This document shows, piece after piece, positions 48,552 through 57,835 of a stretch of 64,000 nucleotides of DNA (position 1 is its first letter; each line of letters opens with the position of its first letter). Where the stretch lies: assembly GCF_001642955.1 (NCBI RefSeq), contig NZ_LWSK01000002.1, positions 124,001 to 188,000 of the forward strand, read 5' to 3'. The notes under the pieces are model-generated. The model made no database searches and was not told the origin of the DNA. It worked only from the letters and a program-made list of their open reading frames with translations. This stretch comes from Rubripirellula obstinata (GTDB lineage Bacteria > Planctomycetota > Planctomycetia > Pirellulales > Pirellulaceae). The translations under genes were made by a program, and so were the position numbers.

Positions 48552-50210
48552 ATGCCTGACAATACTGTTTTTCCACCCGACAGCGATTACCGCAAATATC
48601 TCTCTAAAATGGGTGGCATCGCCGCGGCCGTCTTCGTTGGTTTAGCGGTGGTGATCGGATTAGCGATATGGGCGTTCATGTTTTGTCGCATCGAAGTTCC
48701 GTCTCGCAAGATCGCCGTGCTGACCAAAAAGACCGGTGCCGAGCTGACCAACGAGATTGAAATCGTCTCCGAAGCCGAATTCGGCAACTACAAAGGCATC
48801 CAAGAAAAGGTGCTGGCCGAAGGTCGATATTTCTATAACCCGTGGAAATGGGATTGGGACATCGTCGATCAAGTCGAGGTTCCTGAGAACCGACTTGGCG
48901 TTCGCATCCGACTGTATGGCGAAAATCTTGGCTACGGAAACCTGATCGCCGACGATACGACTCAAAAAGGAATCTTCGCCGAAGTGCTTCGCCCCGGACG
49001 TTACCCGCTCAACGCGATCACCTACGAAGCCGGCACGGTTCCAGATCCCGATCGAACCAACTACATCGAACTGGTTGAACTGCACAAACCCATTGTCATC
49101 CCCGCTGGTTTCAAAGGCGTCGTCACGATGCTCTCTGCACCGATGGCGGATGACCCCAACCAACTGATTGTCGAAGACGGCAGCAGAGGCGTTCAGAAAC
49201 AAACACTCGATCCCGGTGTCTATTACATCAACCCCTACGTCAAACGCATTTCACTGGTCGATTGCCGAAGCCAGCGGTTCGACCTTTCCACAGGCGGCGG
49301 GATGGGTTTCCCAAGCCGCGATGGTTTCTGGGTCAAACTTGATGGGCGGATCGAATTCCGAGTCGATCCAGAACGTGCCGCGGAAGTGTTTGTGACGTAC
49401 AACGATTCCGACAATGACGAAACCAACAATGCGGTGGTCGAAGAAGAGATCATCTCGAAGATCATCCTTCCCAACGCTCGATCGTTTTGCCGGCTTCGAG
49501 GCAGCGACAATTCTGGACGCGATTTCATCTTGGGTGAAAAACGACTGGAATTCCAACTCGACTTCCAACGCACGCTCGAAGCGACCTGTCAAAGGCAAGG
49601 AATCGAAATCATTCAAGCACTGATCACTCGAATTTCACCTCCACAACAAATCGCGTCGCCGGTTCGACAACGTCAAATCGCCGCCCAGGAAGCTCAGCAA
49701 TTCGTCAAGCAAATCGAACAACAACTCAGCGAACAGCAGTTAAAAATCGAACAGGAAATGGTGAAACGAAAACAAGTGCTGGTCGCTGTTGATCAAGAGG
49801 TCGTCAAGCTGACCACCGAAGCACAACGGGCTCAAGAAGTCGCCGTCATCGAAGCTCAGCAACGTCGCAAGGTTGCCGAGGTTGAATTGATGGCGGCCGA
49901 AGATCAAGCCGGTGCGATCACCGCACGCGGCGAAGCGGCCGCGGAAGTCATCAAGTTTCAAAACGATGCCGAAGCCGCCGGCTGGCGAAAATCAGTCGAA
50001 GCCTACGACGGCGACGGCGATCAATACGCTCGCTGGGTGATGCTAAAGAAGATGGCACCTGCGTTCCGCCAAATGATGGTCAACACCGCCGACAGTCCGC
50101 TGATGGACATCTTTACTGAATTCAATGTTGACCCCAAGACAGCAGCGGACAGCACCACAGCATCGACTGAAACAACCAACAGCAAGACCGAAACCGGAGA
50201 AAACGAATGA
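48552..50210 (+). CDS. SPFH/band-7 membrane protein, first of a pair
   Basis: This 552-aa protein has one N-terminal membrane helix (about residues 16-40, GIAAAVFVGLAVVIGLAIWAF). An SPFH (stomatin/prohibitin/flotillin/HflK) domain follows, spanning about 40-370 with RFDLSTGGGMGFPSRDGFWVKLD. A long charged coiled coil (about 375-480) is rich in Gln, Glu and Lys and includes KQIEQQLSEQQLKIEQEMVKR with the AEAA-type flotillin pattern. Such proteins form oligomeric membrane scaffolds and often regulate proteases or lipid microdomains. Its stop overlaps the next start (ATGA), so the two are translationally coupled and probably form a hetero-oligomer like HflK/HflC. Confidence 0.85.
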   Translation: MPDNTVFPPDSDYRKYLSKMGGIAAAVFVGLAVVIGLAIWAFMFCRIEVPSRKIAVLTKKTGAELTNEIEIVSEAEFGNYKGIQEKVLAEGRYFYNPWKWDWDIVDQVEVPENRLGVRIRLYGENLGYGNLIADDTTQKGIFAEVLRPGRYPLNAITYEAGTVPDPDRTNYIELVELHKPIVIPAGFKGVVTMLSAPMADDPNQLIVEDGSRGVQKQTLDPGVYYINPYVKRISLVDCRSQRFDLSTGGGMGFPSRDGFWVKLDGRIEFRVDPERAAEVFVTYNDSDNDETNNAVVEEEIISKIILPNARSFCRLRGSDNSGRDFILGEKRLEFQLDFQRTLEATCQRQGIEIIQALITRISPPQQIASPVRQRQIAAQEAQQFVKQIEQQLSEQQLKIEQEMVKRKQVLVAVDQEVVKLTTEAQRAQEVAVIEAQQRRKVAEVELMAAEDQAGAITARGEAAAEVIKFQNDAEAAGWRKSVEAYDGDGDQYARWVMLKKMAPAFRQMMVNTADSPLMDIFTEFNVDPKTAADSTTASTETTNSKTETGENE

Positions 50211-51790
50211 GCATCTCACGTAATAAATCGATGGCCGGGTTGGTGTTCAGTTTGCTCTGGATCTGCCTGATGGCGTTCATGGTTTTCCAGTGGTTCTTTT
50301 GCCGCATCTATGTGCCAGACGGCCATTCGCTGCAACTGCGTTACAAAGGCGGGATCGTCCTGGGTGGCGAGAGTCCGCCGCCGGGATCGATGGCCAAAGA
50401 TGGTCAAGTTGGCGTTCAAGAAGAGATGCGTGGCCCCGGTCGTCATTTCTATAATCCGATCTACTGGGAACGCACGATCGTGCCCGACTTCCTAGTCATG
50501 CCCGGACAAATCGCCGTCGTCACCAGCAAAGTCGGTTCACCACTGCCGCAAGGAAAATTCCTGGTCGATGGTGATCTGGATGGTGCCGATCGCGCGGTCC
50601 ACAAAGGGATCCTTCGCAAAGTGTTTGGCCCGGGCCGTTACCGAGCCAATCCGTATGCGTTTGAATTCAACATTGTCGGTCGCGAAGCTGTCAAAGTTGG
50701 ACGGCAAGAAAAGGTTGGCGGCTGGGTCGAAATTCCGACCGGTTACGTCGGCGTCGTCACCATGCAAACCGACAACCCCAAGCTAAACCTGTTTCCAGGC
50801 ATTCAAGACAAAGTCTTGCAGCCCGGTTTGTATCCGATCAATCCAAAAGAACAACAAGTTGACGTCGTCAACATCGGCTTCAACGAAACCAGCATTCAGG
50901 TCGCTGAACAAATCGATGCCAACGGAAAACCACGGCACGATGAACAGGGCGAACCGCTGGCCGTCGCCGAAACGGGAATCAACTTCCCCAGCAACGATGG
51001 TTTCGATATCCAGTTGGACTTCAGTGCAATCTGGGGCGTGATGCCCAAAGACGCTTCAGAAATTGTCCGCACGTTTGGAAACATTCCCGCGGTCGAAGAA
51101 AAAGTAATCGAACCGCAAAGTGAATCGATCTGTCGAAACAACGGATCGAAAATGGGGGCCGTGGAATTGCTGATCGGCGAATCGCGTGAAGCGTTTCAAA
51201 CCGACGTCAGCGATGAGTTCAAGGAAGTCCTCGCCACGAAGCATATCACACTGATGTATGGACTGGTTCGGCACATCTACATCCCGCAAGCCGTTCGTTT
51301 GCCAATTCAAACCGGATACGTTTCAGACGAAATGAAGCTGACGCGTGATGAGGAAACCAAGACCGCACGTATCGAAGCGGACTTGCGTGAAGCTGAATCA
51401 AAAGTCGAATTGGAAGCCGAACGCGTTCGCGTCGATACCGACCGTTTGCGTGCCGGCGTGATGGCCGAAGGCGAAAAGAAGGCACGAGAAATCGCTGCCG
51501 CCACCGAGCAATTGGTCGCCAAGATCGATCGTGAATCCGCTGACTTGAATGCTAAAAAGACGGTCATGCTAGGACGCGCCGAAGCGGAAGCCAATCAACT
51601 CGGCCAAGAAGCCACCGCGGACAAGTTCCGTCTTGCGGTCGAGGCCTTCGGGTCACCATCGGCGTTCAACAAATGGGAATTCGCGGAACAGTTGCCCAAG
51701 GATCTGGATTTGAAACTGTTCTATGCAGGCGAAGGAACGCTATGGACGGATTTGGATAACATCACACCGACGTTGCCAATCAAAAAGTAG
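50207..51790 (+). CDS. SPFH/band-7 membrane protein, second of a pair
   Basis: This 527-aa protein has an N-terminal membrane helix (about residues 10-30, GLVFSLLWICLMAFMVFQWFF), an SPFH domain (about 35-370, including NFPSNDGFDIQLDFSAIWGV), and a helical, charged tail (about 375-470, ADLREAESKVELEAERVRVD). It is clearly related to the preceding protein. The 4-bp overlap with that gene implies co-translation. A shared membrane complex is inferred. The cytoplasmic or periplasmic side and the partner protease cannot be decided. Confidence 0.85.
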   Translation: MSISRNKSMAGLVFSLLWICLMAFMVFQWFFCRIYVPDGHSLQLRYKGGIVLGGESPPPGSMAKDGQVGVQEEMRGPGRHFYNPIYWERTIVPDFLVMPGQIAVVTSKVGSPLPQGKFLVDGDLDGADRAVHKGILRKVFGPGRYRANPYAFEFNIVGREAVKVGRQEKVGGWVEIPTGYVGVVTMQTDNPKLNLFPGIQDKVLQPGLYPINPKEQQVDVVNIGFNETSIQVAEQIDANGKPRHDEQGEPLAVAETGINFPSNDGFDIQLDFSAIWGVMPKDASEIVRTFGNIPAVEEKVIEPQSESICRNNGSKMGAVELLIGESREAFQTDVSDEFKEVLATKHITLMYGLVRHIYIPQAVRLPIQTGYVSDEMKLTRDEETKTARIEADLREAESKVELEAERVRVDTDRLRAGVMAEGEKKAREIAAATEQLVAKIDRESADLNAKKTVMLGRAEAEANQLGQEATADKFRLAVEAFGSPSAFNKWEFAEQLPKDLDLKLFYAGEGTLWTDLDNITPTLPIKK

Positions 51791-51820
51791 CGCCCGGCTG
51801 TTTTGTACGCTGATTTTTTC

Positions 51821-51916
51821 GGGCAAAACGATGGAGGGGAAAAACGATGGTGCGCGGCCGTGATTCGCGGCCGGGTATTCATCACAATATCGTTTTGCCC
51901 CTCCATCGTTTTGCCC
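51821..51916. repeat. Palindrome, GGGCAAAACGATGG family
   Basis: GGGCAAAACGATGGAGGGG (51821 on) matches the complement of the end (CCCCTCCATCGTTTTGCCC, to 51916). Inside is a second AAAACGAT/ATCGTTTT pair and a GCGGCCG inverted repeat. It lies between the SPFH operon and the convergent dehydrogenase gene. A decayed copy in the same orientation lies at 53036-53126. Confidence 0.85.
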
Positions 51917-51937
51917 AACTTTCTATTTCGTATCGGC

Positions 51938-52918
51938 TTACAGCGTTACTGGGCATCTGAGCGATTTGCCTTGGATGCCGGCGATGATGTTATCGACCGC
52001 GATCTCTGTCATTGCGCTGCGTGCTGTTGTGGTTGCGCTGCCGATGTGTGGCAGAATCAGACAGCGTTGATGCTGAACCAGCGGATGCGACGCGGGTAAT
52101 GGTTCCGGCGTTGTGACGTCCAAGCCAGCCGTGAAAATCTTGCATGTGTCCAATGCATCCAACAATGCGTCCTGGTCAATGATCTCGCCGCGCGCCGTGT
52201 TGACTAACACGACATTAGATTTCATTTTCGCGAATGCTTCGGCGTCAATTAGTTTTCGGGTTGCCTCGCAAAGGGCGACGTGGATTGAGATGAAGTCACT
52301 TTCGCGAAGCAGTTCATCCAGTTCGACACGACGACCAGAAAGCGACTCGTTGACGTCCGTCTGATCGCGCCGGGAAGTGTAGATCAGATTCATTTTCCAT
52401 CCGCCCACCATACGGTTCGCCAATGCTTTTCCGATGCGGCCCATTCCGATAATCCCCAGCGTCTTGCCACTGGGTTCGACGCCGAGCAGCCCTGCCGGTT
52501 CCCAATTCTGCCATCGTCCACTTGTCACGTCATCGGCTGCTTCGGCAACTCGTCGAGACGCGGCCAACATTAAGGTCGCGGCCAAGTCGGCTGTTGCATC
52601 GGTCAACACATCGGGTGTGTTGCCAACCTGAATGCCTCTCTGCTTTGCGGCCGCCAAATCGATATTGTTGTAACCCACCGCATAGTTGCTGATCACCTTT
52701 AACTGCGGACCAGCAGCATCCATCACGCGGCCGTCCACGGCATCGCTCAACAGAGTCAAGATCGCATCACAACCTCGAACCACGTCGGACAATTCATCCG
52801 GCGTCGGCGCATCAGCCTTCGGCCAAATCGTCACATCGGCCTCCGCCGCCAATCGATCAAGTGCCACCCCAGGCAGTTGCCGGCTAAAAAACACTTTTCT
52901 TGGTTTAGAATCTGACAT
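51938..52918 (-). CDS. D-isomer-specific 2-hydroxyacid dehydrogenase (glyoxylate/hydroxypyruvate reductase-like)
   Basis: This is 326 aa from the ATG at 52918, which has GGGGAG upstream. An ATG six codons earlier (52936) is the alternative. The N-terminal substrate domain has KVISNYAVGYNNIDL. The Rossmann part has GIIGMGRIGKALANRM. The catalytic Arg lies in VNTARGEIID, and the catalytic Glu and His in TPEPLPASHPLV and LPHIGSATTTAR. The pattern fits the glyoxylate/hydroxypyruvate reductase (GyaR/GRHPR) branch, which reduces glyoxylate or hydroxypyruvate to glycolate or D-glycerate with NAD(P)H. The exact substrate is inferred. Confidence 0.9.
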   Translation of the reverse strand: MSDSKPRKVFFSRQLPGVALDRLAAEADVTIWPKADAPTPDELSDVVRGCDAILTLLSDAVDGRVMDAAGPQLKVISNYAVGYNNIDLAAAKQRGIQVGNTPDVLTDATADLAATLMLAASRRVAEAADDVTSGRWQNWEPAGLLGVEPSGKTLGIIGMGRIGKALANRMVGGWKMNLIYTSRRDQTDVNESLSGRRVELDELLRESDFISIHVALCEATRKLIDAEAFAKMKSNVVLVNTARGEIIDQDALLDALDTCKIFTAGLDVTTPEPLPASHPLVQHQRCLILPHIGSATTTARSAMTEIAVDNIIAGIQGKSLRCPVTL

Positions 52919-53035
52919 TTCTCTACTCCCCAACATTTCCCTACTCCCTCGGCAAACGACACCAACGAAGCAGTGGTTTTAATGCTTGTCAGCTACCCAT
53001 GCCAGACCGAAGCAAAGACCTTTCGCGGGCTACTT

Positions 53036-53126
53036 AGTCCGCTGATTTTCTGGGCAAAACGATGAAGGGGCAAAACGATGATTCGCGGCCGTCATTCAGT
53101 CTGGTATTCAGCGCAACATCGTTTTC
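53036..53126. repeat. Decayed copy of the GGGCAAAACGATG palindrome
   Basis: CCGCTGATTTTCTGGGCAAA and what follows match 51809-51900 in order (repeat arm, GCGGCCG, GGTATTCA, ACATCGTTTT). The outer right arm is missing, so the hairpin is incomplete. The two copies flank the dehydrogenase gene in direct orientation. Confidence 0.7.
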
Positions 53127-53272
53127 ACTTTTACTGCGCAACGCATGCGCCGAAAATTGTTGAGTCAGATCATCAACCATCTAGTTGTTCCCTGAGCCGC
53201 AGGCTTCCGACGCGTCGGAAAAAAGGTGCCGGGGGGATACATGCTCAAAACTTGGCAAGACTATAGGTGGCA

Positions 53273-55154
53273 AGACCGACGTGCTTGCTCGGCAGCGAAC
53301 GTAGCATGGCGGCCCTCCGCCGTGTTTATGCCTGGTCGGCAGCGAACGTTGGCGGGTGCCGCCATCGGCGAATTGTTGTATTTCTAAGCTGCCTGCTCGG
53401 CAGCGAACGATAGAGCCCGTCAGCCTTGCATCGGCTGGCGTTTCTAAGCTGCCTGCTCGGCAGCGAACATTTGCCTAGCCCTGTTCGGTGCGCCGCTGTA
53501 TTTCTAAGCTGCCTGCTCGGCAGCGAACGTGCAGTGTCGCGGATGATCGATGGCGCGGGTTTTTCTAAGCTGCCTGCTCGGCAGCGAACCGGCACTTTCG
53601 TCTGTCGCGCACTCCAAAGAATTTCTAAGCTGCCTGCTCGGCAGCGAACAGCCTTAGCCACGCTTGCCGATTTCAATTCATTTTCTAAGCTGCCTGCTCG
53701 GCAGCGAACTTGCCTTCGGTTTCCTTGAGCAGCTTCAGGTATTTCTAAGCTGCCTGCTCGGCAGCGAACAATGGCAACTCCACATTCAGACGCAGTCCTT
53801 TTTTCTAAGCTGCCTGCTCGGCAGCGAACGACATGATTTCCCAACTTGCTGCCTTAGCAATTTTCTAAGCTGCCTGCTCGGCAGCGAACAAGGCACACCT
53901 AGTTTTTCGAGCCGCCGATACATTTCTAAGCTGCCTGCTCGGCAGCGAACAGTCAAATTCGCCGGCGGGACACCAAGCGAGCTTTCTAAGCTGCCTGCTC
54001 GGCAGCGAACAAGTTCCGCATTCACGTAGCCTCTACGATGGTTTTCTAAGCTGCCTGCTCGGCAGCGAACCGCATGCGGATCCTATGTTTGTGATGATGG
54101 GGTTTCTAAGCTGCCTGCTCGGCAGCGAACACGACACGCATTAGAACGCGTACCTTTGTCAGCTTTCTAAGCTGCCTGCTCGGCAGCGAACCGTTTGACG
54201 AATGCCACGTTTACCTACCGCGATTTCTAAGCTGCCTGCTCGGCAGCGAACAACGGGCCTTGGGAGTACTTTGCGGACCGTGATTTCTAAGCTGCCTGCT
54301 CGGCAGCGAACAACGGGCCTTGGGAGTACTTTGCGGACCGTGATTTCTAAGCTGCCTGCTCGGCAGCGAACATTGATCCTGCATTGTTAGCAGTACCAAA
54401 CAGCTTTCTAAGCTGCCTGCTCGGCAGCGAACGTATTCCGCCAATTGAGCGGCGACATCATCGACTTTCTAAGCTGCCTGCTCGGCAGCGAACAACGAAA
54501 GGGAATGACGTGTTGGTTTTATCAATTTCTAAGCTGCCTGCTCGGCAGCGAACCTCGGAGGGTCGCGCGAAAGCACGCAAAAATCTTTCTAAGCTGCCTG
54601 CTCGGCAGCGAACCAACCGAGAACCATCCTTGCTCGCCGGTAACTTTTCTAAGCTGCCTGCTCGGCAGCGAACTTGCTGAATCTTGTCGTAGATTTCCCG
54701 TCGGTTTTCTAAGCTGCCTGCTCGGCAGCGAACAATGTTGTACCGGAGGTGGCGTCCGGCCTGATTTTTCTAAGCTGCCTGCTCGGCAGCGAACATGCCA
54801 GTGTTATTGCTTTCGTACTGGAACGGTTTCTAAGCTGCCTGCTCGGCAGCGAACAACTGGCGAAGCTTGATTCGCTGCCTGAATCGTTTCTAAGCTGCCT
54901 GCTCGGCAGCGAACAACAACACCAGCGAACCGAACGATCGCGATGTTTTCTAAGCTGCCTGCTCGGCAGCGAACGCTCAATTGCCGTAGATAGCGGTGGC
55001 TGAACATTTCTAAGCTGCCTGCTCGGCAGCGAACCGATGGCTGCCGGAGCACGTTGTGCGCTTTGCTTTCTAAGCTGCCTGCTCGGCAGCGAACGCATTC
55101 GATTGTTTCGCGGTAATTGCGTTAACTTTCTAAGCTGCCTGCTCGGCAGCGAAC
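53273..55154 (-). CRISPR. Type I-F CRISPR array, 30 conserved repeats plus two degenerate ones
   Basis: Thirty near-identical 28-bp repeats start at 53381 and end at 55154, with a period of 60 or 61 bp (spacers 32-33 nt). On the plus strand each reads TTTCTAAGCTGCC...GGCAGCGAAC. In crRNA orientation (minus strand) it is GTTCGCTGCC...CTTAGAAA, close to the known I-F consensus, with a GCTGCC/GGCAGC stem and GAGCA loop. The orientation puts the leader at 55155-55282, next to cas6f. Two degraded repeats (about 53273-53300 and 53320-53347) mark the old, trailing end. The spacers at 54252-54283 and 54312-54343 are identical. Spacer targets are not known to me. Confidence 0.98.
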
Positions 55155-55282
55155 TCGCCTTCTCTGGGTAGAAACAACGTGAAAGGCGGTGTGGATCACG
55201 ACTTGGGTGGTGCGACCCTTTTTTGGTAATGATCGAAGAAGGCATGTTTTTACGATGTTTTCTCGACTCTTAGGAAAAAGGG
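55155..55282 (-). promoter_or_regulatory. Probable CRISPR leader
   Basis: This 128-bp sequence lies between the cas6f stop and the first (newest) repeat. It is AT-rich on the cas6f side, with runs AAAAC and CCAAAAAAGGG on the minus strand. It should hold the crRNA promoter and the integration signals. No clear IHF site (WATCAANNNNTTR) was found by eye. Confidence 0.6.
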
Positions 55283-55927
55283 TTAAAACTCTGGAACGGC
55301 CGTCGTTCCACTTAAACCGTAGGTACTGAAGCACCAATCCTCTCCAGCTTCGGCCATGCTGCGCTCGATGTATAGTCGAAATCGCTGGGCTGTACTGTGA
55401 CTTCGCATGTTGACGTAAGGCAATTGCGAATACCGTGGTTTGAACGTTGCGTACTCGGCCTGTGCCGTGGCCTGATCAAGCCCTTTTCGCTTCATTTGAC
55501 GCCGAATCAATCGGTCTCGCGAACTCTTGGTTTGGCAACGTTTGTAAACGGCATAGCGATTGATCTTTCGCTCCAGCTTTCGCACCGAAGTCAAATGAAC
55601 ATAGTCCAGCAGCCGCGAAAGACGGTTCGACAAGTTCAATTGCAACAAATCATCGTCACTCCGCGCGAACACCCGAATCTTGCTGCCAATCGGAGGCCCT
55701 TGCAATTCATCATGGGTGGTTTTCTGGGACGCGTCGGTCATCACGTCTTCTTGCGATGCTTCTCGGTACTCTGGAAAACTCAATCCGATCCGACAATCCT
55801 GCGTTCCAGCAGCCGACTCGACCAATGCCAAATGGATTTCGTCCATCACTTTTCCCAATACAAAGCCAATGCTGATTTCATGATCGGGTAGGCAAGTGAC
55901 TTCCTGATAGTAATAGGTTGGATTCAT
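55283..55927 (-). CDS. cas6f: Type I-F crRNA endoribonuclease Cas6f (Csy4)
   Basis: This 214-aa protein cuts the CRISPR transcript at the base of the repeat hairpin and stays bound to the crRNA 3' end. I start it at the ATG at 55927 (MNPTYYYQEVTCLPDHEIS), 13 bp after the csy3 stop. The longer frame to 55969 would overlap csy3. The segment GKVMDEIHLALV contains His32, which corresponds to catalytic His29 of Pseudomonas Csy4, followed by RIGLSFPEY as in the family (IGVSFP). Arg-rich stretches (RDRLIRRQMKRKGLD) should contact the hairpin. It is somewhat longer than the usual 185-190 residues. It is the last gene of the cas operon. Confidence 0.93.
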   Translation of the reverse strand: MNPTYYYQEVTCLPDHEISIGFVLGKVMDEIHLALVESAAGTQDCRIGLSFPEYREASQEDVMTDASQKTTHDELQGPPIGSKIRVFARSDDDLLQLNLSNRLSRLLDYVHLTSVRKLERKINRYAVYKRCQTKSSRDRLIRRQMKRKGLDQATAQAEYATFKPRYSQLPYVNMRSHSTAQRFRLYIERSMAEAGEDWCFSTYGLSGTTAVPEF

Positions 55928-55940
55928 TGAACCGATCTTT

Positions 55941-56948
55941 CTACTTGGATGATTTGCCAAACACGCCACCGCGAACCAACATCGCCATCACATAGTGAGC
56001 TTGGTCAGGTTCCAGCTTTCCACCCTGGCCAAATTGATCGAACAATGTATAGAAGTCATTCTTCTCGGTCGGCTTGCGATAGGCGGTGCCTAGGTTGGTC
56101 ACCGCGCCATACGCTTCGACCGCGATCGGGCGCAGCGGTTCGTCTTGATACCATGTGTCAATCGTGCGGATCGCGTTGCCGATTTTCTGCGAGTGCATCC
56201 CTGCCACTCCATCGGTCGAATACAGCACCTTGCTCTTGTCGCCCTTCTCTGTCACCAATTCTTCGCTGGGGTAGACTTCTTGCCCCTTTCCAAGCCTTGA
56301 ATACGCAACGACATCGAACAATGCAAACTCTTGCTCGCCGCATAAACTGGCAGCAATGATCGATGCCAACTCGGATGTCGCTGTTGAATCGAAACCGACC
56401 AGGCCAATCTCTTTGGCGTCGAACGTCGATGACTTTCGATCATCACCATCAATCTTCGTGACAACGATTTCAATCGATTCGGCACCGACTCGATTTCTCC
56501 ACAAGAAGCGACCATTGGCTAGGTTAGTTGCGTAACGCTGTGCCAGTTCCGTAAACCCAGTGGTTTGAATGTAGTCAGCCGCAGCATCACGGTAAGTCGT
56601 TTGGAAACTCGCTAAATTGCATGCCGAAGGTTCTTCGACGCCGCTGAGCACCTTTAGCGTGAACTGAAGCTTCAGCGTGTCGCAATCGGCGGGCAACGAA
56701 CAAATATCGACCGTTTGCAAATTTGGCTTTTCAACTTCCGCATCCAGCTTGGCGGGATCGCTTTCCAATTTCGTTGAAAGACGATTGGAAATCGTGCCAC
56801 GAACAGATTTTTCTTGCAGCGTGAGTGGTTTTCCGTCTTGCTCGTGTCGCTGATTCCAATCGATGCCCGAAAAGCGCCCATCCGATGGGACAAGTTTCTT
56901 CTCGAAGGCGAGTACTGACGGAATCGTCGAGACCGTTTTTTTAGCCAT
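55941..56948 (-). CDS. csy3: Type I-F surveillance-complex backbone protein Cas7f (Csy3)
   Basis: This 335-aa protein, the normal length for Csy3, starts at the ATG at 56948 (MAKKTVSTIPSVLAFEKKLVP) with AAGGAAAT upstream. The open frame reaches 57011, but that would overlap csy2. Six copies in I-F complexes form the helical filament along the crRNA spacer. Family stretches include RFLWRNRVGAESIEIVV and GVAGMHSQKIGNAIRTID. It follows csy2 after 17 bp and is followed by cas6f after 13 bp, so the genes are co-transcribed. Confidence 0.95.
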   Translation of the reverse strand: MAKKTVSTIPSVLAFEKKLVPSDGRFSGIDWNQRHEQDGKPLTLQEKSVRGTISNRLSTKLESDPAKLDAEVEKPNLQTVDICSLPADCDTLKLQFTLKVLSGVEEPSACNLASFQTTYRDAAADYIQTTGFTELAQRYATNLANGRFLWRNRVGAESIEIVVTKIDGDDRKSSTFDAKEIGLVGFDSTATSELASIIAASLCGEQEFALFDVVAYSRLGKGQEVYPSEELVTEKGDKSKVLYSTDGVAGMHSQKIGNAIRTIDTWYQDEPLRPIAVEAYGAVTNLGTAYRKPTEKNDFYTLFDQFGQGGKLEPDQAHYVMAMLVRGGVFGKSSK

Positions 56949-56965
56949 GTTAGATTTCCTTAAGG

Positions 56966-57835
56966 TTAGTTGATTACCGGGACTGAGGGAGAACTTGAAT
57001 TTTGAACACACGCATAGATGTCGCCGTCGTGGTGATAGCGCCAGATCAATTCGGAAAGGCGTTGGATACGAGTCGCCATCACGAACTCGCCCAGCGTGAC
57101 GATGCTTTCAGCAAAACGATGAGGCGTGGATGCGTCGCGTGCCTGGGCTGCAGGACCGACTGGATTGATCGCATGAAAACCGGTCGCGATCGGCACGACC
57201 CATCCCAGTCGATGACGCTGGGATGACCAACTAACCTTACCGTCTTCCGCGATCGTCGAACGATGTTGCACCCGTAAATGACGATGCAGCGCCATCATCG
57301 CGTCATCACCGCCCTGCACTGCCTCGATCATCCAATCGCGGCGATCCATCAATGCATACCCGGGCATCAGCGAGCGAATCGACCTTCGGTCATCGCTGAT
57401 GAACTCCAGTTTCGGCTTGACCAATAGATCTCCGCCCGCCAGCTTCATTCTGGCAAACAAAATATCGCCCAAACGATCTGCATCGCGTTGGCCTCGGGTC
57501 AGCCCGCGGACCTCCAGCACCAACGAAACCGTCATGTGACAGCGTCCTTCTTCGATGAAGGACGATCGCTGGCCTTTTTCATTGAGCGGATTGGCGGTCA
57601 GTTGCAGGGTACGGGAATAGCCGGCTTGATGATCGAGCATCTCGAATTGGTGACTGACAATTCCGACACCGTCGATTTGAAAATCGCCGCTGGGTCCACC
57701 GCCGTTAAAATGACGCTGCAGAGCGTGTCCGAAACCCAAGAACGCAGTCACGGCCGGAAAACCGAATGTCAGTGGACTCGACAGTGCATTGGCACCACGA
57801 ACCTGCAATCGGCGAATGACTAGATACTGACTCAT
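56966..57835 (-). CDS. csy2: Type I-F surveillance-complex protein Cas5f (Csy2)
   Basis: This 289-aa protein binds the crRNA 5' handle together with Csy1. The N-terminus (YLVIRRLQVRGANALSSPLT, then FGFPAVTAFLGFGHALQR) is characteristic of Csy2. Further recognisable parts are the central VSLVLEVRGL and the C-terminal GFHAINPVGP and TPHRFAESIVTLGEF. Its start overlaps the csy1 stop by 4 bp, which points to translational coupling and a 1:1 Csy1-Csy2 pair. Confidence 0.95.
   Translation of the reverse strand: MSQYLVIRRLQVRGANALSSPLTFGFPAVTAFLGFGHALQRHFNGGGPSGDFQIDGVGIVSHQFEMLDHQAGYSRTLQLTANPLNEKGQRSSFIEEGRCHMTVSLVLEVRGLTRGQRDADRLGDILFARMKLAGGDLLVKPKLEFISDDRRSIRSLMPGYALMDRRDWMIEAVQGGDDAMMALHRHLRVQHRSTIAEDGKVSWSSQRHRLGWVVPIATGFHAINPVGPAAQARDASTPHRFAESIVTLGEFVMATRIQRLSELIWRYHHDGDIYACVQNSSSPSVPVIN

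Noticed and set aside
48088-48645. 185-codon frame across copy C of the repeat and into the SPFH gene
   Set aside because: It overlaps the clear SPFH coding sequence and repeats the translation of non-coding repeat DNA.
54709-55245. Long open frames across the CRISPR array on both strands, with SLPSRQLRN- or LSCLLGSE-type repeats
   Set aside because: They are translations of the 28-bp repeat; the period and palindromic repeats prove a CRISPR array, not a repeat protein.
55928-55969. N-terminal extension of Cas6f overlapping csy3
   Set aside because: The start at 55927 aligns with Csy4 N-termini and places the catalytic His near residue 30.
56949-57011. N-terminal extension of Csy3 overlapping csy2
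   Set aside because: The family start MAKKTVSTIPS with AAGGAAAT upstream gives the expected length of 335 aa.
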